From: an uncultured Collinsella sp.
GTDB taxonomy: Bacteria; Actinomycetota; Coriobacteriia; Coriobacteriales; Coriobacteriaceae
Direction of reading: 5' to 3'
DNA: 64,000 nt
NCBI GenBank assembly: GCA_902490305.1
Contig: CABUDI010000005.1
Coordinates: 1-64,000 of the forward strand
Made by a program: the position numbers and the translations under genes. The first letter of the stretch is position 1, and each line of letters opens with the position of its first letter. This document shows positions 8,428 to 16,710 of the stretch, one piece after another. The notes under the pieces were generated by a model. The model ran no database searches. It was not told where the DNA came from and saw nothing but the letters and a program-made list of their open reading frames with translations.

Positions 8428-8593
8428 TTACGCGGTTTTCCAAACCGCGTAACGGCTCGACGCTGCGCGCCGCCCAGAGCGACAATTTGTCATTCAAAAA
8501 GGCAAGGCATGACCAGAAGGTCTATGCCTTGCCTTTTTCATGCCAACTTGTTCGCTCTGGACGTCGCTCGCTGTCCGTCCTCTACCTGCGGCG
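8427..8593 (+). ncRNA. Structured 3'-UTR element, copy 1
   Basis: About 165 bases starting at the pyrE stop codon. In order: hairpin GTTACGCGG...CCGCGTAAC (8427-8453); a multi-stem domain closed by CGCCGC (8468-8473) with GCGGCG (8588-8593); stem CCAGAGCGA (8474-8482) with TCGCTCTGG (8552-8560); an inner long stem GGCAAGGCAT/ATGCCTTGCC flanked by A-run and T-run and capped by GACC-AGAA-GGTC; and a small GGAC...GTCC hairpin. A second copy at 17485-17650 keeps every stem while its sequence changes, so the fold is conserved. It may be a 3'-UTR regulator, a processed RNA, an elaborate terminator or a small mobile element; I cannot choose. It should be compared with Rfam families, including the Collinsella-1 motif. 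Confidence 0.7.
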
Positions 8594-8615
8594 TTGTCTT
8601 GCCCCGGATGCGGCA

Positions 8616-8675
8616 GTAGTCATTGGGGACGTTCTTGTTTGACTAGTCGTTTAAGAACGTCCCCAATGACTAGTC
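8616..8675. repeat. Palindrome with GTCATTGGGGACGTTCTT arms
   Basis: Arms GTCATTGGGGACGTTCTT and AAGAACGTCCCCAATGAC with a loop that itself contains GACTAGTC. A diverged relative lies at 55191-55240. It carries the GGGGAC core common to several palindromes in the window. Confidence 0.8.
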
Positions 8676-8681
8676 AGAGAT

Positions 8682-8745
8682 GAGCGTGGGTAATCTCCCG
8701 GTTTTGGCCTGTGTGGGGGCTCAAAGTGGGAGATTATCCACGCTC
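8682..8745. repeat. Palindrome with GAGCGTGGGTAATCTCCC arms
   Basis: Arms GAGCGTGGGTAATCTCCC and GGGAGATTATCCACGCTC, with one mismatch, around a 28-base loop. A further half-arm ATCCACGCTCG occurs at about 8766-8776, so a third arm competes for pairing. No gene is visible between 8594 and 8882; the region is made of these elements plus the promoter of the next gene. Confidence 0.75.
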
Positions 8746-8882
8746 GTGATTTGAGTGTCCGAAAATCCACGCTCGTTTGGTCGGTGCATGTCTACGCAGC
8801 GTAGGTTGTCGAGCCTGGCCTTCAAATGGATACTGACTGTCGAACCGGTTCACTCCATTTCTTCAATTTGATTGGACAGCCC

Positions 8883-9503
8883 ATGAACCAGACACGGCAA
8901 ACCAATGCCTCCCATACTTTTTTGGCAGCGCATGCCATCAAGCAGCTGCGCGAAGAGCGCGGCCTCACCCAGCGCGCCCTGGCGGAAAGCCTTGGCGTGA
9001 CCGATAAAGCCGTCAGCAAGTGGGAATCCGGCCGCGGCCTTCCCGACATTTCCCTCGTTGAGCCTTTGGCCCAGAGACTCGGCATAAGCGTGGCTGAGCT
9101 TTTGGCTGGTGACATTCGGGCCAACGCCAACCGTGCAGGCAATATGCTCAAAGGCGTCTTTTACGTTTGCCCTATCTGCGGAAACGTTGTGCACGCGCTC
9201 GGAGAAGGCAGCTTTAGCTGCTGTGGCTCCACGATGTTTCCCCAGGAGGCCGAAGAGCCGGACGCGGACCACGCCTTTTCCATCGAGCGCATCGAGGACG
9301 ATTGGTACGTCACGCTCGATCATCCCATGACCAAGGATCACTACATTAGCTTTGTGGCATATGCGACTATGGACGGCATCTGCTTTAAGAAGCTCTATCC
9401 AGAGCAATCGGTGCAGCCGCGCTTCCATATTACCGGGCGCGGCAGAATGTACCTCTACTGTAACCAGCACGGACTCTTTGTTTTGCCGACGCCTCGCAAG
9501 TAA
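8883..9503 (+). CDS. XRE-type HTH fused to desulfoferrodoxin (superoxide reductase) domain
   Basis: A 206-residue protein. Residues about 15-70 are a Cro/C1-type HTH (LREERGLTQRALAESLGVTD, KAVSKWESGRGLPD). The rest matches two-iron superoxide reductase: centre I CPICG...CCG (CxxC plus CC) and centre II ligands DADH, HPM, HYI and CNQHG, so all five His/Cys ligands appear present. Superoxide reductase reduces superoxide to peroxide. Fused to a DNA-binding domain, it is probably a redox- or metal-sensing regulator, perhaps also with enzyme activity. The start is uncertain: ATG 8883 begins just before the HTH, and ATG 8826 would add 19 residues; neither has a strong ribosome site. It is a single-gene unit, followed by a palindrome. 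Confidence 0.85.
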   Translation: MNQTRQTNASHTFLAAHAIKQLREERGLTQRALAESLGVTDKAVSKWESGRGLPDISLVEPLAQRLGISVAELLAGDIRANANRAGNMLKGVFYVCPICGNVVHALGEGSFSCCGSTMFPQEAEEPDADHAFSIERIEDDWYVTLDHPMTKDHYISFVAYATMDGICFKKLYPEQSVQPRFHITGRGRMYLYCNQHGLFVLPTPRK

Positions 9504-9538
9504 AAGCCCGCTGTCCGCCCGATGCCCCTGCGCCAACG

Positions 9539-9605
9539 AGTTGCGGTGGAATAGTTCCTGAAAGTGCTGGTTTAGAGCCTAAACAGGAGCTATTTCACCG
9601 CAACT
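9539..9605. repeat. Palindromic hairpin, AGTTGCGGTG family, copy 2
   Basis: Arms AGTTGCGGTGGAATAGTTCC and GGAGCTATTTCACCGCAACT; one stem pair is T-G relative to copy 1. It lies between the convergent XRE-desulfoferrodoxin and RpiR genes. Confidence 0.85.
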
Positions 9606-9641
9606 TAGGAGGGCGATTGGAGGCGCGGTGGGGCCGGATTG

Positions 9642-10496
9642 TTATTTGAGGCCGGGGAGGCGGGTGTAGGGGAATGAGCGCTCTAGGAACTCGGCGCAGC
9701 GGGCGTAGTCTTTGGCGAAGTAGCTGCTGTAGAGCGAATCGAGCACGTATTGCACGGCGATGTGGCTGGCGAACTGCGTGATGCGGTGCGTCATGCTCTC
9801 GTGGTCGCTCACCGTGAGGTAGGCGGCAAAGCCGGGGTGCAGGCGCGCACAATAAGGTGTGCCGATGACAATGACGGGAACATGTCGGCTGCTGAGGATC
9901 GGCAAGATTTCCTTGAGGTTGGGCGCAAGGCCGCTGTAGGAGATTACGATCGCCACATTGCCGGAATCCGAGGCGAGCGCCGTGCGCACCTGGGCCTCGG
10001 TGCTGCTGTAGCATGTGGCGCTCTTGCCGGACGAAAGCAAGCGGTCGCGGAACATCCCCGCTGGATAGAGGTTGTGCGAGCCGGTGTAGATGTCGACCTG
10101 CCGTGCCTTCGCGATCAGTTTGGCGGCGTGGTCGAGCTGTGCGGGGTCGAGCAGCTCCTGCGTCTCGGCCAGCGTGGTCTGGTAGAGCCCTTCCATGCGC
10201 TCCATAACCTGCGCAGGCGTGGACGTGGCATCGAAGGGAAAGTTGATATCTACGTCGCGGCGGTTGCCTGCTTCGGTCGCCAGACGGATGAGCTCGACCT
10301 TGAGATCCTTAAAGCCCTCGAGGCCGAGCTTTTTGCAAAAACGGTGCACGCTTGCGACCGAAACATTGGCGCGGGCGGCAAACTCCTTAATGGAGAGTCC
10401 GCGGATGTCTTCGCCCATGGCGAGGGCCGAGATGCCGAGCTGCTGCTCGGTAGGGGTTAGGCCCTGTGCCTCGGTAATCTTGCGTTTGATATCCAT
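9642..10496 (-). CDS. MurR/RpiR-family transcriptional regulator
   Basis: A 284-residue regulator. The N-terminal HTH_6 domain (SIKEFAARANVSVASVHRFC) binds DNA. The C-terminal SIS domain (about residues 115-245, VDIYTGSHNLYPAGMF and NVAIVISYSGLAPNL) binds phosphosugars. ATG 10496 is chosen because GGGAG lies 6 bases upstream and MDIKRKITEAQG is the usual type of N-terminus. The family controls sugar-phosphate or amino-sugar genes. The adjacent glycoside hydrolase gene ends 43 bases upstream on the same strand, but a palindrome with a terminator look separates them. The effector is probably a phosphosugar from the neighbouring glycosidase/PTS genes; that is inference. Confidence 0.85.
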   Translation of the reverse strand: MDIKRKITEAQGLTPTEQQLGISALAMGEDIRGLSIKEFAARANVSVASVHRFCKKLGLEGFKDLKVELIRLATEAGNRRDVDINFPFDATSTPAQVMERMEGLYQTTLAETQELLDPAQLDHAAKLIAKARQVDIYTGSHNLYPAGMFRDRLLSSGKSATCYSSTEAQVRTALASDSGNVAIVISYSGLAPNLKEILPILSSRHVPVIVIGTPYCARLHPGFAAYLTVSDHESMTHRITQFASHIAVQYVLDSLYSSYFAKDYARCAEFLERSFPYTRLPGLK

Positions 10497-10515
10497 TCGA
10501 ACTCCCGCACTCGCC

Positions 10516-10555
10516 AAACCTGCCAAAAAGGGACGGGTTTATTTTGGCAGGTTTT
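10516..10555. repeat. Palindrome at 3' end of glycoside hydrolase gene (left copy)
   Basis: Arms AACCTGCC.../...GGCAGGTT around a short centre containing GGGACGGG; bases AAA and TTTT flank it. The glycoside hydrolase stop codon (TAA, 10539-10541 minus) lies inside the hairpin. An inverted near-identical copy (14261-14298) follows the AraC gene, so the pair brackets the divergent GH-AraC unit. Confidence 0.8.
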
Positions 10556-13139
10556 GCCCGAGAAGGGTAACGGGGCCGAGGACACCGCTGGGCGCGACGG
10601 GCTCGGTGAGGGCGAAGATGTCGGGAATCGCATGGTCGAGTGTGTTGATGACATCGATGGTGAGCTCGTGCGTGCCGGCGGCATGCGCGCCTGTCGCAAA
10701 GCGATAGGGCGGGCAGATGCGCGTGCCGAGCGTTTGTCCGTCGAGCGTGAGTGTTGCGACTTCGTAGACATCCCCCAGGTCAATGGCGGTGTGGGCGAGG
10801 TCGTCGGTCAGCTCGAACGACGTGCGATAGTGGAACGTGCCGCAGATGCCGGCGAACTGCTCGGCCGTGAGGTCGCACAGTTGCTCGAGCTTTTGCGGCT
10901 CGCCAAAGGTTCCATCGCTGCCGGCAGGGGAGAGGGCAACGGTCCACGGTCCGTCGATGCTAAGGCAAACCGCATCATCCGCATTCGTGTTCGCCCCGTC
11001 ATCGAGTCCGACCTCGTCGCCCGTTCCCAGAGCAACAACGCAGCTCTCGAAGGGCGCCAGCTCCAACGCGCCATCAAACGCAACGGGTTCGGTGCCGTTC
11101 AGCAGGTCGAGGCGCGTGCCGCAAAGGTGCTCGCCTCGAGCAAGCGCAACCGTACAGCAAATACTTTCACGCGGATGCTCGTTGACTAGCATCACATAGG
11201 TCTCGCCCGCACGCTTGTAGCGAAGTGCGCGCAGCCAGGGCTGTGGCCTATCGGTCACAACGGTCTGCAGCCCCGCGTCTGCCAGCGCGTCCGCCACATC
11301 GGCAAGTGGCGTTGCCGTAAGCCCGTCCAGATCGGCTGCGCCATCCGCGTCATAAAGAGCGCCGGGCACTTCGTCAGCAGCGAGCACCGTGACACCCGCG
11401 GCCATCATGCGCCTCACCTCTTCCGCTGTAGCCGCGCCAATAAACGAGGCGCCGGGCAGAACAAACGCCTGATAGCGGCAGCCGTTAACGGCAAACGTCC
11501 CATCGGCAATCGAAACCTCGTAACGCTCCTCATTCTCAAAAGCCTCTGCCGGCACAAAATCAAAGTCGATCTGCGCGCGCGTGAGTTCGGCCGCCACGCG
11601 CTCGACGGGCATGGCGTTGCCGGCCCATTCGGCGTCGGCATGGTACAGAATGGCGACGGGGCGAGCGGCAGCGCCTTCCGAAAGGAGCGTCGCCGTGCGA
11701 TTCATATAGCGCATGAGCTGGCCAAAGTGCGGCCATTGCGGGTTGTTGCCGTGCGCGTAAAAGTGCGGCGGGCAGTCCCAATCGGGGAAGGGCGCCATGC
11801 TAAACGCGTGCGGCGTAAACCAGTTAATACCGCGGACGAGCATATGGTCGGCGATCCACTTCATCTCGCGCAGGCCCTCGTGCCAGCCAAAGGCGCCAAA
11901 GACCTCGGCCATGCAGCGCCCCTGCTTTTTGGGGTCGAGGCGCGCTGCCGAAGATCCCAACTTGGCGAGCGCGTACGTAAAGAACTCCATGTTCCATGCG
12001 CCGTGGAAGTAGCTGTAGCGCCCGCGGTCAATTCCGGGGGCAAGCTGGTTGATGACCACATCCACGCCAGCCATGTCCTGCCCCGCGACCGCGCGGAAGT
12101 AATGTCCGGCGCCCTGGCCCAGGCGCGTGTGGCAACTCTTGTCCTCGATCACGTGGCCAATGTGCATAATGCCGTGCGCGCGGCACCAATCGCCAATCTG
12201 CTCGTCAAAGCAGCTGCGGTAGAGCTGCGTAGCAAGGTCCATATAGGCGTGGCGAACCTGGGCGCCGTTTGCCTCGCGCGTCCAAAGGCCGTGCAACTTG
12301 GTAAGCCAATTCTCGCCAAGCGCATCATGTAGGCGGCGGGCAAGCTCGTCCGACCACGGCAGCGCCAAGTCGTTTCGCCCGATAAAGCTGCTGGTAGAGG
12401 CATCGTCGAGCGTGGTGCCCTTCTCGTTCATAAAGCCGGGCTCGTCGGTAAAGAAGCCCAAGATCGTTTTGCCAAACTCGTCGCCCAGATGCTCAAACGT
12501 GGGCTCGTAGACGGCGTCGATGAGCACGTGGCACGAGGCGGCGTCGACCATGTTGATGTACTCATCGCGAAAGCCGGTCTTTTGGCTGGTGATGTAGAGT
12601 TCGATCGTGGTGACGCCGGCGGGGGCGTCAAAACGCAGGCGGGCGGGTGCGCCATCGTCACCATGCTCAACAGCAAGCGCAAGATCGAGTGGCGCACCGG
12701 CGGCATCAAAAGCCGCTGCGCCCACAAAGCGCTCGGTGGGGTCCATGAGATTACCGAGCTTGATAGTCGTGGACGGCTGGGGACCAACGACCGTAATCGT
12801 GCGATGCTTGAGCACGGTTTTCTTGAGCGCGGGGTCGACGTCATCGCCCGCAAGCGCGCCGTTGGCATAGCCTGTGGGGAAGTGGGCGTCGTCGAGCAGC
12901 CAGATCTTTAACCCCAGGCGCTTGCACTCGCCGATGATAAAGCGCAGGTCAGACCACCAGCCGTCGCGACAGAAATCGGGATGCGTGCGCGATTCCAGGC
13001 AGACCTCGCGGATGTCCGCCCCAGCGATCTGCTCCAGATACTCGGTGATCGTCTCGCGCGCCTCGCCCTTGAGCCACAAGAACGGAAGCACGTGGTTGTC
13101 GTAGATGCCGCCAAGCACCTGCTCAAAATACGCCGCCAT
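10539..13139 (-). CDS. Large glycoside hydrolase, GH106-like, with C-terminal jelly-roll
   Basis: An 866-residue cytoplasmic-looking protein without signal peptide. The N-terminal half reads like a TIM barrel (LDDAHFPTGYANG, FFTDEPGFM with a possible catalytic Glu, and GHVIEDKSCHTRLGQGAGHY). The middle resembles a beta-galactosidase/GH106 accessory region and the last 200 residues a galactose-binding jelly roll (IDLGDVYEVATLTLDGQTLG). The family assignment to GH106 (alpha-L-rhamnosidase) or a related clan is tentative. ATG 13139 has GGAGGA 6 bases upstream; the frame stays open further upstream without support. The divergent AraC regulator, RpiR regulator, GH1 enzyme and PTS IIA suggest uptake and hydrolysis of a plant or mucin oligosaccharide. 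Confidence 0.75.
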   Translation of the reverse strand: MAAYFEQVLGGIYDNHVLPFLWLKGEARETITEYLEQIAGADIREVCLESRTHPDFCRDGWWSDLRFIIGECKRLGLKIWLLDDAHFPTGYANGALAGDDVDPALKKTVLKHRTITVVGPQPSTTIKLGNLMDPTERFVGAAAFDAAGAPLDLALAVEHGDDGAPARLRFDAPAGVTTIELYITSQKTGFRDEYINMVDAASCHVLIDAVYEPTFEHLGDEFGKTILGFFTDEPGFMNEKGTTLDDASTSSFIGRNDLALPWSDELARRLHDALGENWLTKLHGLWTREANGAQVRHAYMDLATQLYRSCFDEQIGDWCRAHGIMHIGHVIEDKSCHTRLGQGAGHYFRAVAGQDMAGVDVVINQLAPGIDRGRYSYFHGAWNMEFFTYALAKLGSSAARLDPKKQGRCMAEVFGAFGWHEGLREMKWIADHMLVRGINWFTPHAFSMAPFPDWDCPPHFYAHGNNPQWPHFGQLMRYMNRTATLLSEGAAARPVAILYHADAEWAGNAMPVERVAAELTRAQIDFDFVPAEAFENEERYEVSIADGTFAVNGCRYQAFVLPGASFIGAATAEEVRRMMAAGVTVLAADEVPGALYDADGAADLDGLTATPLADVADALADAGLQTVVTDRPQPWLRALRYKRAGETYVMLVNEHPRESICCTVALARGEHLCGTRLDLLNGTEPVAFDGALELAPFESCVVALGTGDEVGLDDGANTNADDAVCLSIDGPWTVALSPAGSDGTFGEPQKLEQLCDLTAEQFAGICGTFHYRTSFELTDDLAHTAIDLGDVYEVATLTLDGQTLGTRICPPYRFATGAHAAGTHELTIDVINTLDHAIPDIFALTEPVAPSGVLGPVTLLGQNLPK

Positions 13140-13254
13140 ATACGCTCCTCCAAAACAGCCTTTCAAATTCATTGAAGTCAGAGTACGCCGAGCGCGCAGC
13201 CCTGCTAATATCAAAACCACGGCAGAATATGACCGAATCAACGATGGTGATGTA

Positions 13255-14262
13255 ATGGATATCGCACGGCTGGACAACCTTCTGCTCGAGCTGACCAACA
13301 GTGAGCGAGCCTATCGCGCGGGCGCCCATTACGACTGGAGCGATGCACTCGGTCAAGGTAATCAAGCAGATGTCGATGGTCGGCATATCCGTAAAATCGG
13401 CAACCCAGCGCTCGCCCTACGACAAGAAGGCATGCCCGATGGTCTATCGATTGTTCGCAACTCGCGCTTCAATCCCGTGCCGGAACATGTCCACGATTAT
13501 GTCGAAATCAGCTATATCTATCGAGGACGAGCGCCGCAGATCGTCAACGGCGCGCCGCTCATGCTCGCTCAAAACGAGGTCCTCCTGCTCGATGTCGCCT
13601 GCCCGCATGCCGTAGGCGAGCTCGGCGAACACGACATTATGCTGAGCGTCATCATTTCGCGGCCGATGCTCGGCCGCAGCCTGGAGCAAAGCCTTTCGCC
13701 CGCAAGCGCGGTCTCGCGGTTCCTGCTCAACGCCCTCACGGACGAAACCGACCACCGCGGACACGTGCATTTCCATACGGGCGGCAGCCGTCGCGTGCGC
13801 CGCTACATGCAGGAGATGCTGTGCGAGCGTCTGGACCCCACGCCAGCGAGCCCCCAGATTGTCTCGAGGCTGTTCGAGCTGCTGCTGGTTGAGCTCATGC
13901 AAAGTTACGAGGCCGCGCTGCTGCAAACGGACGAGCCCGCACTGCCATCGGCGCAGGTCGCGGCTGCCATGGGCTTCATCGAGCGCAACGCCTGCGACTG
14001 CACCCTCGATGACCTCGCCCGCCACCTGCACCTGAGCCCCAACTACGCAAGCGCCCTGCTCAAGCGTCAGACGGGCCGCACATTCATGCAGCTGGTGCAG
14101 GAGAGCCGCTTGGCACGCGCAGCGACACTGCTCGACGCCGGCGCCACCGCGGAGGTCGCAGCGCACGAGGCGGGTTATGCCAACATGAGCTTCTTCTACA
14201 AAAAGTTTGCCGAGCGCTATGGCTGCACGCCGGCTGCCTATCGTCAGCGTTTTCCCAGATAA
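13255..14262 (+). CDS. AraC-family transcriptional regulator
   Basis: A 335-residue regulator. Residues about 55-150 form a cupin sugar-sensing domain (NPVPEHVHDYVEISYIYRG, with His residues typical of the fold). The C-terminal 100 residues hold the two HTH motifs (LDDLARHLHLSPNYASALLK and the AraC signature AHEAGYANMSFFYKKFAERY followed by GCTPAAYRQ). ATG 13255 opens with MDIARLDNLL; the ribosome site is weak (GGTGAT). It is divergent from the glycoside hydrolase across 115 bases and probably activates it. A palindrome matching the one at the far end of the glycoside hydrolase gene starts at its stop codon. Confidence 0.88.
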   Translation: MDIARLDNLLLELTNSERAYRAGAHYDWSDALGQGNQADVDGRHIRKIGNPALALRQEGMPDGLSIVRNSRFNPVPEHVHDYVEISYIYRGRAPQIVNGAPLMLAQNEVLLLDVACPHAVGELGEHDIMLSVIISRPMLGRSLEQSLSPASAVSRFLLNALTDETDHRGHVHFHTGGSRRVRRYMQEMLCERLDPTPASPQIVSRLFELLLVELMQSYEAALLQTDEPALPSAQVAAAMGFIERNACDCTLDDLARHLHLSPNYASALLKRQTGRTFMQLVQESRLARAATLLDAGATAEVAAHEAGYANMSFFYKKFAERYGCTPAAYRQRFPR

Positions 14263-14298
14263 AACCGGCCAAAATAAACCTGTCCCTTTTTGGCAGGT
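14261..14298. repeat. Palindrome at 3' end of AraC gene (right copy)
   Basis: The sequence around GGCCAAAATAAACCTGTCCC with partner TTTTTGGCAGG. It is nearly the reverse complement of 10516-10555 and starts at the AraC stop codon. Confidence 0.8.
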
Positions 14299-14434
14299 GT
14301 CAGGAAGTGTCAGGGGCGGGCAGGCGGCGGGGTGCCGCTGCGAAAAGAAGTATCGGGTTTGGCGCCCCCGCCTCCGCATGTCTCCCGCGTGGGCGATACT
14401 CGGCTTATCGACCCACGATGCAAAGGAGATGCTC

Positions 14435-15883
14435 ATGGCAAACATCAAGTTCCCCGAGGGTTTCTATTGGGGCGGCGCCACTGCCGCCAACCAGTTTGAG
14501 GGCGCTTGGAACGTGGACGGCCGCGGCGCTTCCGTCGACGACCACTTCCTGGGCGGCAGCTACAAGGAGCCGCGTCAGATCACGATCGACATCGACCCCA
14601 ACCGCTTCTACCCCAACCATGACGGCATCGATTTCTACCATCACTACGAGGAGGATATCGCGCTGTTCGCCGAGATGGGCTTCAACATGTTCCGCATGTC
14701 CATCTCCTGGAGCCGCATCTTCCCCAACGGCGACGATGCGCACCCCAACGAGGCCGGCCTCGCCTTCTACGATCGCGTTTTCGACTGCCTGCGCGCTCAC
14801 AATATTGAGCCGCTCGTGACCCTCTCGCACTACGAGATGCCCTATCACCTGGTCGAGAAGTACAACGGCTGGGCAAGCCGCGAGCTCATCGGTTTCTTTG
14901 AGAAGTACTGCCAGACCGTCTTCGACCGCTACCAGGACAAGGTCAAGTTCTGGCTGACCTTCAACGAGATCAACTGCGGCACCATGGACATGGGCGCCAT
15001 GATGGAGACCGGTCTGATCCAGGGCTTCGAGGGCCCGGCGAGCGCCATCAAGACCACCGCTCAGCAGCGCTACCAGGCCCTGCACCATCAGTTTGTGGCC
15101 AGCGGCCGCGTCGTGCGCTACGCTCACGAGCACTACCCGCAGTTCAAGATGGGCAACATGGACTGCTTCATCCTCTCCTACGCCGCTACGTGCGATCCGG
15201 TCGACGTGTTCGCCACGCAGCAGCAGATGAACTCCATGAACTGGTACTGCTCCGACGTGCAGGTGCGCGGCAAGTATCCGTTCTATGCCAAGCGCTTCTG
15301 GGCCGAGAACGACGTCGAGCTCGCAATGGAGGACGGCGACCTGCAGGATATCGCCGACGGCAAGGTCGACTTCTACACCTTTAGCTACTACATGTCCGGC
15401 ACCGTGGGCACCCACAAGGACCACGAGATGACCGAGGGCAACATGACCTTTGGCGGCAAGAACCCCTATCTGGAGTCCACCGACTGGGGTTGGCAGATCG
15501 ACCCGCTGGGCCTGCGTATCGCCCTCAACGAGATCTACGCCCGCTACGAGATTCCGCTGATGGTGGTCGAGAACGGCATGGGCGCCTACGACGAGGTCGA
15601 GGGGGACGGCTCCATTCACGATCCGTACCGCATCGCCTATCTGCAGAGCCATATCAAGGCAATGGGCGAGGCCGTCGCCGATGGCGTCGACCTGATCGCC
15701 TACACCTGGTGGGGCCCCATCGACCTGGTGTCCGCCGGCACCGGCGAGATGCGCAAGCGCTACGGCTTCATCCATGTCGATAAGTACGACGACGGCACCG
15801 GCGCCTACGAGCGCCGCCGCAAGGACAGCTTTTTCGCATACCAGAAGATCATCAAGTCCAACGGCGCTGAGGGCTTGGAGTAA
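14435..15883 (+). CDS. GH1 6-phospho-beta-glucosidase
   Basis: A 482-residue glycoside hydrolase family 1 enzyme. The catalytic acid/base is Glu178 in TFNEINCG and the nucleophile is Glu379 in VVENGMGAYDE; FYWGGATAANQFEGAW is the family N-terminal signature. The length matches bacterial 6-phospho-beta-glucosidases, which split PTS-imported phospho-beta-glucosides such as cellobiose or salicin phosphate to glucose 6-phosphate plus an aglycone or glucose. ATG 14435 has AAAGGAGAT 5-8 bases upstream. It is preceded by the AraC gene and followed by a HAD-hydrolase remnant and a PTS IIA-Glc gene, which fits a PTS-linked disaccharide pathway. The phospho-substrate assignment is family inference. Confidence 0.9.
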   Translation: MANIKFPEGFYWGGATAANQFEGAWNVDGRGASVDDHFLGGSYKEPRQITIDIDPNRFYPNHDGIDFYHHYEEDIALFAEMGFNMFRMSISWSRIFPNGDDAHPNEAGLAFYDRVFDCLRAHNIEPLVTLSHYEMPYHLVEKYNGWASRELIGFFEKYCQTVFDRYQDKVKFWLTFNEINCGTMDMGAMMETGLIQGFEGPASAIKTTAQQRYQALHHQFVASGRVVRYAHEHYPQFKMGNMDCFILSYAATCDPVDVFATQQQMNSMNWYCSDVQVRGKYPFYAKRFWAENDVELAMEDGDLQDIADGKVDFYTFSYYMSGTVGTHKDHEMTEGNMTFGGKNPYLESTDWGWQIDPLGLRIALNEIYARYEIPLMVVENGMGAYDEVEGDGSIHDPYRIAYLQSHIKAMGEAVADGVDLIAYTWWGPIDLVSAGTGEMRKRYGFIHVDKYDDGTGAYERRRKDSFFAYQKIIKSNGAEGLE

Positions 15884-15888
15884 TTGAG

Positions 15889-16011
15889 TTCCGGCGATTG
15901 AGTTCCGGCGTTCTGACGAACGCCGGACCGGCGGCCGATTTCGTGACCACGAATGTCGACGACGACGGCATCTGGAACGCCCTCGTGCGCCTGGGGCTCA
16001 TCGAGGGTTAA
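15889..16011 (+). pseudogene. Remnant: C-terminus of a Cof-type HAD hydrolase
   Basis: Read in frame to TAA at 16009-16011 the sequence gives LTNAGPAADFVTTNVDDDGI then WNALVRLGLIEG. This is the characteristic C-terminus of Cof-type HAD phosphatases, in which the motif IV region is followed by AADFVT-x-DVDDDGI. The catalytic core and any start codon are missing. Upstream bases hold a 14-base direct repeat (ATTGAGTTCCGGCG, twice at 15883-15910) and a hairpin (CCGGCGTTC/GAACGCCGG, 15905-15926), so a deletion or element insertion removed the rest. The intact gene probably dephosphorylated a sugar phosphate in the GH1 pathway. Confidence 0.7.
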
Positions 16012-16149
16012 TCAACAAAACGGGTGCCGATGGACAAAGACGTCGGCAGAGTTTTCGATTCGACTCCCCACCTTAGTTTTGGTCCAATTGGCACTATAAT
16101 CACCATAGGCATGCGCACTACGTTGCGCTTAATCAAGAGGAGAAAACGT

Positions 16150-16686
16150 ATGGGTCTGTTTGACATGTTCAAGAAGAAGGCTGAGCCCGCTGCTGCCGCT
16201 GCTCCCGCCTCCATCTCTGCTTCTGCCGGCGCCGACGTGCTGTGCTCGCCCGTCAAGGGCAAGGTCATCAAGATGGCCGACGTGCCCGATCCCGTCTTTG
16301 GTGGCGAGGTTCTGGGCAAGGGCTGCGCCGTGTGGCCCGAGGACGATCTGGTCTACGCCCCCTGCGACGGCAAGGTGACCGTCACCATGGGTCATGCCGT
16401 GGGCCTGCAGTCCGATAGCGGCATCGAGGTCCTGGTGCACGTTGGCGTCGATACCGTCAACATGAACGGCGACGGCTTCGAGGGCTTCGTCAAGGCTGAC
16501 GACATCGTCAAGGCCGGCCAGCCCATGCTCAAGATCGACCGCGCCAAGATCGCCGCTGCCGGTTACAAGGACTGCGTCGTCGTGGCCGTGTCCAACACCG
16601 CCGAGTTTGCCGATGTCGAGCTCGCCGTCGAGGCCGACTCCGCTGTCGCCGCCGGTGACGCCATCGTCAAGGTCGTCCGCAAGTAA
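16150..16686 (+). CDS. crr: PTS IIA-Glc protein (Crr-like)
   Basis: A 178-residue free-standing PTS IIA domain of the glucose family. After a short Ala-rich N-terminus come the expected features: PVFGGEVLGKGCAVWP, GHAVGL carrying one active-site His, and VLVHVGVDTVNMNG carrying the phosphorylated His. It takes phosphate from HPr and passes it to an EIIB domain. The EIIBC at 62025 in this window lacks a IIA domain and could use it. ATG 16150 has AGAGGAG about 6 bases upstream. A clear terminator follows at 16711. In enteric bacteria Crr also controls other permeases; whether it does here is unknown. Confidence 0.9.
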   Translation: MGLFDMFKKKAEPAAAAAPASISASAGADVLCSPVKGKVIKMADVPDPVFGGEVLGKGCAVWPEDDLVYAPCDGKVTVTMGHAVGLQSDSGIEVLVHVGVDTVNMNGDGFEGFVKADDIVKAGQPMLKIDRAKIAAAGYKDCVVVAVSNTAEFADVELAVEADSAVAAGDAIVKVVRK

Positions 16687-16710
16687 ATCGCGGCATCATA
16701 TGATGTCTAA

